From Diplonema papillatum (lineage: Eukaryota > Euglenozoa > Diplonemea > Diplonemida > Diplonemidae): DNA of 64,000 nt. The DNA lies in NCBI GenBank assembly GCA_030068145.1, contig JAPJBO010000078.1, positions 124,001 to 188,000 on the forward strand, given 5' to 3'. The notes below the pieces were generated by a model that saw nothing but the letters and a program-made list of their open reading frames with translations, did not search any database and was not told the DNA's origin. This document shows positions 49,121 through 59,498 of the stretch, piece after piece (the first letter of the stretch is position 1; each line of letters starts with the position of its first letter). The translations under genes and the position numbers were made by a program.

Positions 49121-51434
49121 TTGACTGGTCGCGCTGAGTGGAGGGGAGAGCGGGGATTGCAAGAACGTGCTTGGAAGAGTGGCGTGCTAACTGCGCCCTA
49201 TTTCGGTCTTCAAGCCACGGACATTCGTACGCGGGCCAGCATCAGCCCGGAGCCTGAGTGTCTGCGGATCAAACAGCGGTGCGTGTGTCTAACACCACCC
49301 ATGCTACGAGAGCATGAGCAAATAGGTTTCGGAGAGAATGCCCTGACATCAGCGTCTGAGCAATCAGTGGCGCTGAGTGGTAGGAGTGCGTTCTCAGGGC
49401 GGGAGGGACTTGAACTACTAGCTCAATGTCTAGGCAGAAACACTGCCCGGTGGGTATACGGGGTTGGGGTTGTAAGAAAGGTAAGAAAAGGCTCAGTGGG
49501 GATCTAACCTGCCGGGGGGTGGGAAGGGGCGCTTAAGGGGAATTAACCACTTCGAAGGCGGCCGAGCGTACTTTTTTGTTGGACAGGCTTTTGGTTCATG
49601 TGGTTTGAGAAGTCCGTTCTTTTAGCGTTGTGTTTTTAGGTTCGCTTCCGACTGGAAATTCTTTGTTTGAGCACGCTGGGAGGTAGGTGTCTCCAGGTGA
49701 CGTTCAGTGGCTACGTGCTTCTGGCTATTTTCGTAGCGTGGGTTCGGTTAGGGGGAGGTTTGTCTATTTCGAGGGCGTGATGCTTGCACAACTGTTCGAG
49801 ATTGCAAGCAGGTGTGCTGCAGGGGCTCCACGTCACGCACTCGTGTGCATCCGGACTTCGTGGCTGCTATGCCGCGAGCTACGAAATCGTCCATAATAAA
49901 ATTGTGTACAAGCTGTACCGCTTTGGACAGGAGACGCGATGCACTTCGACGGGCGCTTCGGTTTATACTGTTTGTGCGTGCCAGATCGGCCTTCTTCTGG
50001 TCTACCCTTGTTCGTCGTTCGGGTTATATGTAGGGATATCTGAACGACCACGAGGGCACGCTTGCCTACGTCGTTTCAGCTTCGGGTTATATGTAGGGAT
50101 ATCTGAACGACCACGAGGGCACGCTTGCCTACGTCGTTTCAGCTTTCATAGTGCACTGTAGGGCAACTCTGCAATACGATGCAAGCAAATTTCTGAGGGG
50201 GTGACGTCCTGTGCTGCAGTCATGTCAGTAAGATTCGGTTATTTCGCATCTTTTCGGAGACTAATTCTTCGACGAATTTATGGGAGAAACGCGTAGATAC
50301 CCCCCGAAAAGCGGGTGTCGCATGCGTTTCCCGAGCGTGCCGGGCGTGTGCAACAGAGACGTGCCGCCAATCTCGTCTGACAGGTGTCTCTGAACGAGGA
50401 TTCGCGAGCCGAAGACCCGGCTGTCGCTGGGTAACAGAACAGCTGCGAGGAGCAGCTGCCGTCTTCCCAGCATTCGAACGAGCACGGCGACTACGCTGCT
50501 CGTCTTCGCTTTTTTGTTCAGCGGGGGTATGTTTCCTTCTCAGTTCTTTCTTCGCCCCTCCCTAACGGCAGCGAGGGTGTCAGACCAGCCCGTTCGGGCT
50601 TTGAAGCGCGGAGTTGAGGCCTCCTTTATAGCGTTTTTTTTTTTTGTATGGCGAATCTGGTTCAGGAACGCCACGTACGGGGTCGCCGTCGATGGAGATG
50701 ACGGCTGCGCTTGGTCGGTGGCCAGGCGTAGATCGGGCCCACTATATTTGGGTTCAGTAACTACTCCTCTGTACTGTGATAAACAGCTCCAAGCCATTCT
50801 ATGAAGCTCCAAGCAATTCTGCGAAGCCCCAGGGGATAGGGTTGGACCTGATGGACCGTGGTGTGCTGGTCTGGTGGAGTGACCTCCTGGGATAGCCTAT
50901 TCTCTCACACAGGGTCGCTATCTCGGGGGGCTACCCCGTCGTACGTTGGACCTTGTTTTCCCCCTTTTCTAGACTGTTTCTGTCTGTTTTCTGTATTCCA
51001 GTGAAACTTGCCGTAGCAGCATCCTCCTAATGCAGGAGTGCGTGGCCGACGGAGGATTCCCGTGGCGCACCGTGGTGGACAGCAATTCGATGCGATAGGA
51101 ATGGACCGGCTTGCGCATGGCCACGAGGCCGGAGCCTGTGCGCATTTCGCTTTTGCAGCTGCACGGTCCCTGGTTCGGGACCCGCAACCCTCGAACCGCG
51201 GCACGCTTTGGCTGACAACCGAACTCAGTTATTTGCGAGCGTCGCCGGATGCCTGGATGCGCTCTAAAAGTGTTCTGGAAGCGTTCTAACCGCACAAGAT
51301 GTGTATGTACGATCTTTTTTTTTTTTTTTTTTTTTTTTTTTTCCCGACGACAACTCGTGTCAGACTAGCCTACCCGAAGGCAGTTGATTTCTTTAGGCAA
51401 GGTTTCTCTGCCGGCGGAAGTTGTTTGGGTTAGC

Positions 51435-51473
<39 letters not shown>

Positions 51474-51641
51474 AAACTCCCGTGTCTGAAAGAAAAGGCA
51501 GACCTTCCTGCTGTTTTATTTTTTGTGAATTCGGTTCTTTACCGGAATGTAGTTGGTTGGTTTCTGGTCTCGTAGAGTGAGGTTTCCCTTCACGATACGG
51601 GGTTTGAAAGTGTTTACGGAGTTTTCTGTGTTTCCGACGTC
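49121..51641. other. Gene-poor interval with repeats and homopolymers
   Basis: Dispersed repeat copies at 49151-49290 and 50876-50975, a strand-biased element at about 49634-49705, a 63-bp tandem duplication at 50021-50146, and T-tracts of 28 (51315-51342) and 36 (51436-51471). No gene supported. Confidence 0.5.
50021..50146. repeat. 63-bp perfect tandem duplication
   Basis: Two units opening GGGTTATATGTAGGGATATC and passing GAACGACCACGAGGGCACGC, TTGCCTACGTCGTTTCAGC. They look identical, so the duplication is recent. Because 63 is a multiple of three, the plus frame stays open across both. Confidence 0.9.
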
Positions 51642-51960
51642 CCCAGGGCTTACGCTCCACGTCTGGAACGTGTGGATTTCCACACGTTAATTCTTTTTGG
51701 ATTTTGTTCCCCCACGTGTGGATCCACAGGTACCACATGTGGATTTTGATTTATTGGTCCACATGCAGGGGAGTCTAGGCCCACTAGTGGTCAAGGCCGC
51801 ACAGCCAGGTGTCGCCAAGTCCAGTAGCTACCTAGCGACGCTATCTTTTTTTTTTTGCCGTCGCACATAAGGGGAAAGTGTTTTTCCCCTCGAACCTTAA
51901 GCGCCCACATGTGGACCACACGTATTTTCTCTGAGACCGAAAACGGAGCGTAAGCCCTGG
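51642..51960. mobile_element. MITE-like element with 16-bp terminal inverted repeats
   Basis: Ends CCAGGGCTTACGCTCC (51643-51658) and its exact reverse complement (51945-51960), with ACGTC outside each end (51637-51641 and 51961-51965), a likely 5-bp target duplication with one extra C on the left. The interior carries a perfect 10-bp palindrome AACGTGTGGA-TT-TCCACACGTT at 51667-51688 and several CCACRTGTGG palindromes. No coding capacity. A lone end (CCAGGGCTTACGC) recurs at about 60034. Confidence 0.75.
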
Positions 51961-51984
51961 ACGTCGCGGTATGGGCGGAATTTG

Positions 51985-52145
51985 TGGGCAGATTTATGTT
52001 TTTTTGGCATCGTTCGATCTTTGTTTGCGATGTTCAGCCTAGTGCATGCTTGCGGTGATCTATGGGGGGGGGGGACCCCCCGTTAGTAAGCGTTATTTGT
52101 GGATTAGAAGGTCGGTATTTTAAAGTCTCCGGTTGACCGTAGAGG
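51985..52145 (+). repeat. Composite dispersed element, second copy
   Basis: Diverged copy of the 8618-8795 composite: GTTCGATCTTTG, TTCAGCCTAGTGCATGCTTG, CGGTGATCTATGGGG, then AGTAAGCGTTATTTGTGG, TCGGTATTTTAAAGTCTCC and GGTTGACCGTAGAGGC. The same two halves in the same order as at 8618. Confidence 0.65.
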
Positions 52146-53231
52146 CTTGGGTATGGCGGGGGGTTGAGAAAAGTAAAAGAGTGCGACTCGTTTCGGGTGT
52201 TGTGTCACTCCGTTGTGAAACCTTGTAGAGGGTGCTTGGGTTTGGGTAGGGTGTGGTCGTTCTGCTGCGGCGTGAAAAGCCAGGAAGTTTTTTCTCGGAC
52301 ATTGAACTCCAGCAGCTGAGGCTGGACTCCGCCTCCGCCATGAGGAGAGATGACACGTATTGTACGCATCCACAGGGTACACAGGGTACTCTGCAGGTAG
52401 TACGTAGTTACGTACAAACCACCACGTAGATACATAGATACCAACATCCAGGACGACCTTGGGGTGGATATTCGCCTGCGAGTAGGTACTCAACACACTC
52501 ACCTCCTGGAGCACCTGTATGTGAGGATGGCATACACCCGTAGAACACCCACCCACCTACCATAGCAACCTCCAGGGCTATAGGGGATAATACGGGTGGA
52601 TATACGTGCGGAGGTTCGTTCATTGAGTTCTTGTGGCAACGATTCGGAGTCACACTTCAAGCAGAAGGGACATAAAGCGCGTTTCTTGGTGGCAGTGGTT
52701 GGCGCTGAAGGCGGAGAAGGAAAAGGCGGGGGAGCTGGGGAACTTAGGGAGGCGAGAAAGATGGCAGTTCACCCCGTACAGCAAAGTGCAGTGCATGCTT
52801 GACTTTCTGACAAATACTTCGGGAATATCGGGCACTCGAACAGTACCTGCTATAAAAGCACATTGTAGTCACGAGAAGAGTACCTGGCATCGTCATCGTG
52901 CGCTACACTTTGTCTTCTGCGTGACCAGTACGTGGTGTAGATAGGTTTGTTTGTGCGATTTGACCTGTACGCGTTCAGGTTAAACCGCTGCCAACGTTCC
53001 TTTTTAGCTGTAAGTGTGCTCACTAAGGAGGTGGTTACTGGTTATCGCAAAAAAAGTGCGGCATGGAGCTTTCAGCGTGCAGGGCTCAGTACAACTGTTC
53101 TGTGCAATGCACCTGGGCACCCCCATCACAAGAAAAAACACTCAAAGAAACTAAAAGTGGGCCGTCTGGTCTGCTGCCCGATGGATGCCTCGGGCAACAC
53201 TCACCGGGAAACGGGGGAAGTTCGGGAGGGG

Positions 53232-53365
53232 AGAGAATGGGGGATTGCAAGAACGTGCTTGGAATGGTATGTGCTCAACACCGCGCTGGTCCCGTCTGTG
53301 CCGTGTTTCTGTCCTTTAAGTCACAGACACGTAAGGCGGACCATCATCAACGCGGAACCTGAGGG
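53232..53365 (+). repeat. Dispersed GCAAGAACGTGCTT repeat
   Basis: GATTGCAAGAACGTGCTTGG, TATGTGCTCAACACCGC, TCCTTTAAGTCACAGACACG and GCGGACCATCATCAACGCGG. Closest to 24664-24800. Confidence 0.75.
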
Positions 53366-53741
53366 GGGGGGGGTGTTTAGAGGAGTGCGTTCGATTCCTT
53401 CTTGAGTGTACCACCGGGGAATGTGCTTGCGAAATTTGAGGGAGAGGAGGGACGGGGGGTGGGTGGTGGGACAGACAAAGTTGGGCTGTATCGGTGGATA
53501 TGGATGTGCCGCCCATAAGAGTCTGCGTAGGACCGGTGTCTTTCCCGCAGGCGCTGCAATGCGGCAGTGAAGAGTGCATGGCCAAAAGGGGTCGTCGTTG
53601 ATAGTACCTGGCTTGTCTGAGCTCGAGAGCCCCGCGGAAATGAACGCATTCTCAAGCGGCGAAACGCCGGGCTTAATGCATTTTATAAACTCGGATGTTG
53701 GAGGCCCTGCTCTTTGGTGTGGTTGGGCGTTTTTCCCTGTT

Positions 53742-53925
53742 TTTAGAGTTAAAGTTCGCTTGAAATTCCGGGGGTCTAGGGTCTCCGTGTGACCGTTCAT
53801 GAATGGGTTCTCTTAGAGCAAGAAAGGGCTATGTGGTTACGGGTTGTATATTTAGTGCACGCTTTCGATATGGGTTATGGCTAGCCATGTCTGGGACTGT
53901 TTGTGACCGACACCAAGTTTTTGTG
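53742..53925 (+). repeat. Strand-biased GTCTCCG element, form B, long version
   Basis: TTTAGAGTTAAAGTTCGCTT, GAAATTCCGGGGGTCTAGGG, TCTCCGTGTGACCGTTCATG, then GGGTTCTCTTAGAGCAAG, GGGCTATGTGG, TATGGCTAGCCATGTC and GGGACTGTTTGTGACCGACA. The cleanest long copy. Confidence 0.8.
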
Positions 53926-54480
53926 AGGTCTGGGGGGGCGGATGACTGTTGTCACGAACCCGGATCCACGACGCCGTGTGCCTGCACAGTCATTATTGCC
54001 AGCCAGAGGCTTTTTAGCCGAGGGGGACCTATAGCGGTTCATAACCCGATGCGACGACAACGAGATTTCCCCCATGTTTCTTTGAGCGGTCGGCAATTCA
54101 CGTCGCTTCTGATGCCTGGCGACGTTTGCTTGTTTACTTGCGTTGCCGACGATCAACCGGGGTTGATGGACAGTCTGGTACTATTTTTTTCCTTCACTTT
54201 TGCGGAGACTTTGTTTTCCTAAAACGAAGCACTGCTATTATTGTTGTTTTTTCTTTTTTTTTTTCTTTTTTTTCATGCGCACTTCGCCAAGCATCATACT
54301 GCACGCCGAAATGTTAAGCGGTTGAAAAAATGCAGCGTCCCAGAACAGGGAGTGCTTCTTCGAGGGTCAACCCTTTCTTCTTGAGGAAGGCGACCGTTAT
54401 CTCCCATATGGGGGGATCTCGCGTCTCTGCGAGATATTGAAGCTGAAGGAAGCCTGAACTCTGAGAGCAGAGAGGGCCCC

Positions 54481-54652
54481 TAGTGGTCAAATGATTCGCA
54501 TTCTCGCGTTTGGGATTTTGGCGCCAATTGTCGCATTTTTTCATTCGCATTATCGCACGGCTAAACCCTGGGCAAATACAGTACATCGGGACTATCGCAC
54601 AATATTTTTTAGGCGCACGCCGATGATGCGCATGCGAATCGTTTGACCACTA
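54481..54652. mobile_element. MITE with 19-bp terminal inverted repeats and TA flanks
   Basis: Ends TAGTGGTCAAATGATTCGCAT and ATGCGAATCGTTTGACCACTA (written in two-strand sense these pair with one mismatch), 172 bp apart. The outer TA on both sides fits a TA target duplication, as in Tc1/mariner-related MITEs. Interior AT-rich with GCGAT/ATCGC motifs, no coding capacity. Confidence 0.8.
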
Positions 54653-57600
54653 TGCCTAAAGGCGACGAACGGCAAACAAGCGAGGCTCCGCGGATCTCCC
54701 CTGATAAAAGACTAAAAATTAGTGTGGCGCTTTCTTTTGTTTGTGCGCACTAGCGGAACTCACCTGCTTTTGGTAAGTTTCATGTAGTACGCTGCCAACT
54801 ACTAATTTTTAGTACCAACAATGCATTGTTAACACAAAAAAGGAGGTGACGGATTTAATGTCAGATTCCCGAAAATAAACCAAACCCACGCAAGGCACGC
54901 ACGATGCTGCCCGTTATCTTGCCAAGGGACGAGGGCTACCAATGGCGAGATCGGAGAAGGGGGCGGGCGGCGCAGAACACTTTATTTTCACATGACAGAG
55001 TGAAGGCGGCCAAAGGTACTGAGCCTCTGGGCCGTTCTGTCTTCTTGAGACTGATCTTGTTTTCCAGTTTTGTTTTCCCCCTGTATTTAACGAGTAACAC
55101 CTGGCTTTCGGCGTTGTGTTTGCGTAGTGTGTGTGCTTTAGTTTGCCTTTCTTGCCATCACGCGGCACCAGCGGACTTGCTGAACCTGGGATTTCCTGAG
55201 AAACGCATCCCTGCAGCCGGCTTCTTGGTATGTTTTCTGCTTGAAAAGATCCAGCTCAGACATAATGAATTGTCCTTTTTTTGTTTTGTCTAGTTTCTGG
55301 ATTTCAATTTTTCGTGACTACGCAAACACGCCCGTGTGCCTTTTACCCCTGGTAACAAAACTCTTCGATTCGTTCGGAGTGTCAAAGATTCCTGCTCCTG
55401 GAGTTTTTTTTTTTTTTTTCTGCGGACGGGTACCAGGGAAAGCCTGCTACACGGGAGCCAAGCTTCACGTGTTCGGCGGTACTGCAGAGCCACGGGCCTA
55501 CGGGTCAAGTGGCTACCGATTTCCCAGACTAAAGCATCAAGGCTTGGCGCACCTCTTGGCGCTCGCGCTGAACGCAACCTCGTCGAGACGGTCAGCCGCA
55601 GGGCAGAGCGGACGGGGTTGTGGCACTGTGCTGCCTCCGACTCAAGCTTTGCAAGCTGTGGTTGACCGTCACGTTCCTGGACCAGGAGCGGCCTTTTTCT
55701 TTCTTCTTCTTCTGCGGACCAGCCATGATCCGACCCTCGCAAAAGAACATTGGGGTCGGCACGACTGGGAACAGCTGACGCGTGCCGGGCATAACACAGA
55801 CGCAAGACTTTGCATGCTGCTTGCTTGCCCAGGAGTGAACTGTCGAAAAGAATGCATAGTGTTGGTTTATTAGAGGGAACGCTCGCTTGAAACTCCGGGG
55901 TTTTAAAGTCTCCGGGTGACCTTCGTCGTTATGGGAAGATATCCTTTGTGCTCTGAGTGTCGTGAGAGTGGTGGTTACACGAGGTAAGAGGATCGGTGGG
56001 TACCTTAGTTGTTGGTCATTGGTGGTTTCGGCCGTTGTCCACATACCTTACCTACGGTAGGCCCTCCGATTATTATTTCGCTTTCTGTCGACAGCAATAT
56101 TTACTTTCATTCGCGACGATATTGTTGGGTATTCTTTCTTTACCATGAATTAGAATGATTCGCCAGTGTGTACTACCTGGTAACGATAGCCAATCTATTT
56201 GTTTTCCTCCATCTTTTTGGCGGAGGGCGTCAGCTCTTCTGGCCTCGATTCTGGAGCAGAAAACTGGGTTTCTGGTTGGGCATCGGGTTGGACGGAGCAC
56301 TGCTTTCCTCTGCTGCACTACGGAGCCAATGATACAATTGTACATCCAGCTTTTTTTTATTTTCCCTTTCCCCCAAGCGGCAGCAAATGGCACTAGCCCA
56401 CCCGGCGGTGGTTGATTCCTTAGGTCGGGGGTTTTTCCTGAGTTGTTTGAAATGGCTCTTTTTCGTTGTTGTGATGCTTTTTTACCCGACGACAGCTGGT
56501 GTCAGACAAGCCCCCACCCGGCGGTTCAGTTCCTCCCGGCAAGGATATCTGCCGTTCGGGACTTGCATGGGTCTGGAAGATGCTAGGCTTCGTCGGAATA
56601 GTCGCCCGACTATTCCCTTCTTTTTGCGGGTACTTTTTTGTGCTTTCCGACGATCCCGTATGGACGTACAGATTGGTGTCTTTCGACCTCTTTTTGTGTT
56701 TCCGACGATCCCGAATGGACGTACAGATTGGTGTCTTTTAACTTTTGTGTGCTTGTGAAGTTCAGCTTAGCGCGTGCTTGTGGTGATCGGTGGGGTTCCC
56801 AAAAGAAATGTTTTGTTGTATCGTATCTTCGAGCTAGACTTGATCTCGTGCATTAGCCTAGTGGCCCATTCTGTTGCTTTCCCGCTGGGCTCCTAATAGC
56901 GGACTCGCACGCAAACGGACAGTATGACTGCTGTGTTGGTGTTGCGAGCTGCAAATTCATCCAATATTTTTTTCAACTGTTTTATACTTCTCTGATCGGC
57001 CCGTTTCTGTATATTTTTCTTGCATTGGGATTTGAGACTACGGCTATCTGTTTAAATGCCGCGGGAGCAATGAGTGAAATACACAGTGCGACGCCGGAAG
57101 TGTTGCGAATGCCCGGGGTGGGAAAGCCTGTGGGAGATGGAGTCCCCACTGTTGGAGGCGGGTTTCACGGTCGCACACAAAAGGGCGGATTTCTCCACTG
57201 GCGGAGAAAGTCGCGTTCCGTGTTTAGAAAGTCGCGTTCCGTGTTTCCGGCAAGCACACATTTATTATTATTTCTTTCCTCTTCTTCTCACTTGGGTTTA
57301 CTTAAGGAGTTAACTGAGAGGTGATGACAGAGGTGGTGTTTCTTCCTTTTCCGAAGAACACGCAGAATGGCCGGCCCAGACCGGCGAGTTTGAGACAAGG
57401 CGATTCGCACGCCACTGCGATTGGCAGATTCATTAAAAATTGGACGGTTTACTATCTAGAGTTCCCGTCCGCTTGAGAGTCCGGGATTCTGAAGACCTTC
57501 GGGTGATCCCCAACAATGTATTCTTCCTTCGACGACCTGCGTAAGGGCGGGTAGGCCCTGGCGCCTTTCGTAAGATGGGCACCTGGTACGCTCTGAAACG

Positions 57601-58365
57601 AGAAATCCGCACAGCCGACAGAGATGTTTTACGTTCCCAACGCTTATCTCTGTCACTGGTTCCCATAAGCAGAGATGCATCGCAGGTTGCTCCTCAAGAG
57701 GGCAACTTGTTGGTGCAAGGGAAAGGGGAAACCTTTTCTGAGGGCGAGATTCCGCAACTACTTCACGTCGGGTGCAGAGGTTTGGGGCTCCCCTTGGCCA
57801 GGCCTCCGATTCTTGAAAACATAACAAACCCCCACGTGGGACACGTACCAAATCTCTGCTTGCGGCTTTTGCAGAATCCCGAACTGGCTCATTCGGCTTA
57901 GCGTGGTAACATCGATATAGAAATCTTGCTGTGAAGCACGGACGCATGGTGTTCCGGAGAATTTCAAAGTGCTGCGCACCTGTGCAGGGGTTTTTCTCTG
58001 TAGTGAAAAAATATTTTTTCACCAACAAAAAAAAAAGAGGGGGAAATCTGAAAACGGGCCTGGTGAAAAAGTTTGGGATTTTGTGGGAGAGCTGTGGCAG
58101 CGACTTGTGGAGCTGTGGCAGCGGTGGGTTGTGGGTACTGTGAATGCTGTAGGTTCGGGGTTTTCAGACAGGCACAAGCATGATCTGAATGGCCCACACC
58201 ACAAGCAAGTGACATGTGCAGTCGAAATCGAAAGTGTCGCTGACCGCAGAAGGACCTCCTGTGTCCTGGTTGGTGCCGTCCGGCGAACAGCAGGCGGACC
58301 CGTACACGCGGGGTGCTTCGTTGCCTCGGTTCCCGGCGCCGCTTTCCGCTTCGCGGTGACGTGCC
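54653..58365. other. Gene-poor interval with repeats
   Basis: Repeat copies at 55535-55705 (partner 32958-33075), 55869-55925 and 57456-57512 (strand-biased elements), 56636-56822 (double CGACGATCCCG unit), an 18-bp tandem pair at about 57209-57247 (GTCGCGTTCCGTGTTT). No supported gene. Confidence 0.5.
56636..56822 (+). repeat. CGACGATCCCG dispersed element with internal duplication
   Basis: Two tandem starts (TTTCCGACGATCCCGTATGG and TTTCCGACGATCCCGAATGG), each followed by ACGTACAGATTGGTGTCTTT, then GAAGTTCAGCTTAGCGCGTG and GGTTCCCAAAAGAAATG. Full copy again at 60176-60310, half at 61378-61430. Confidence 0.8.
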
Positions 58366-59498
58366 ACCCTTTGACTTGTTTTATGTGTTCTCGGAATTGT
58401 CAGCGCGGTAGCGATGACAGCGAGAACACATATAGGTGGGAGGGGAGAGGCCCTCCCAGGGAGCCACCCCGAAACTAGCCTGCCCACCTGACGGTGGAGG
58501 CCCACACCCTTTGACTTGTTTTATGTGTTCTCGGAATTGTCAGCGCGGTAGCGATGACAGCGAGAACACATATAGGTGGGAGGGGAGAGGCCCTCCCAGG
58601 GAGCCACCCCGAAACTAGCCTGCCCACCTGACGGTGGAGGCCCACACCCTTTGACTTGTTTTATGTGTTCTCGGAATTGTCAGCGCGGTAGCGATGACAG
58701 CGAGAACACATATAGGTGGGAGGGGAGAGGCCCTCCCAGGGAGCCACCCCGAAACTAGCCTGCCCACCTGACGGTGGAGGCCCACACCCTTTGACTTGTT
58801 TTATGTGTTCTCGGAATTGTCAGCGCGGTAGCGATGACAGCGAGAACACATATAGGTGGGAGGGGAGAGGCCCTCCCAGGGAGCCACCCCGAAACTAGCC
58901 TGCCCACCTGACGGTGGAGGCCCACACCCTTTGACTTGTTTTATGTGTTCTCGGAATTGTCAGCGCGGTAGCGATGACAGCGAGAACACATATAGGTGGG
59001 AGGGGAGAGGCCCTCCCAGGGAGCCACCCCGAAACTAGCCTGCCCACCTGACGGTGGAGGCCCACACCCTTTGACTTGTTTTATGTGTTCTCGGAATTGT
59101 CAGCGCGGTAGCGATGACAGCGAGAACACATATAGGTGGGAGGGGAGAGGCCCTCCCAGGGAGCCACCCCGAAACTAGCCTGCCCACCTGACGGTGGAGG
59201 CCCACACCCTTTGACTTGTTTTATGTGTTCTCGGAATTGTCAGCGCGGTAGCGATGACAGCGAGAACACATATAGGTGGGAGGGGAGAGGCCCTCCCAGG
59301 GAGCCACCCCGAAACTAGCCTGCCCACCTGACGATGGAGGCCCACACCCTTTGACTTGTTTTATGTGTTCTCGGAATTGTCAGCGCGGTAGCGATGACAG
59401 CGAGAACACATATAGGTGGGAGGGGAGAGGCCCTCCCAGGGAGCCACCCCGAAACTAGCCTGCCCACCTGACGGTGGAGGCCCACACCCTTTGACTTG
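58366..59498. repeat. 140-bp satellite, eight units, three predicted hairpins each
   Basis: Eight units of exactly 140 bp start at 58366 and every 140 bp after; 13 bp of a ninth follow. The only difference seen is G to A at 59333. Each unit has TATGTGTTCTCG/CGAGAACACATA (12 bp, loop 27 nt with TGTCA/TGACA inside), GGGAGGG/CCCTCCC (7 bp) and CCACC/GGTGG (5 bp). AGGTGGG and CCCACCT can also pair around the second hairpin. An identical 60-codon frame recurs in each unit and spills into the next; it is judged incidental. Confidence 0.97.

Larger units (their letters stand above)
52146..54480. other. Gene-poor interval with repeats
   Basis: Repeat copies at 53232-53365 and 53742-53925. A coding-like stretch on the plus strand near 53600-53720 (LSELESPAEMNAF, then GLMHFINSDVGG) is short and has no splice context, so it is not called. 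Confidence 0.45.

Noticed and set aside
58436-59458. Identical 60-residue frames in each 140-bp unit
   Set aside because: They overlap each other, exist only because the unit is repeated, and run through the hairpins; no domain or start context.
58366-59498. CRISPR array
   Set aside because: The unit is fully repeated with no unique spacers, and the sequence is eukaryotic.
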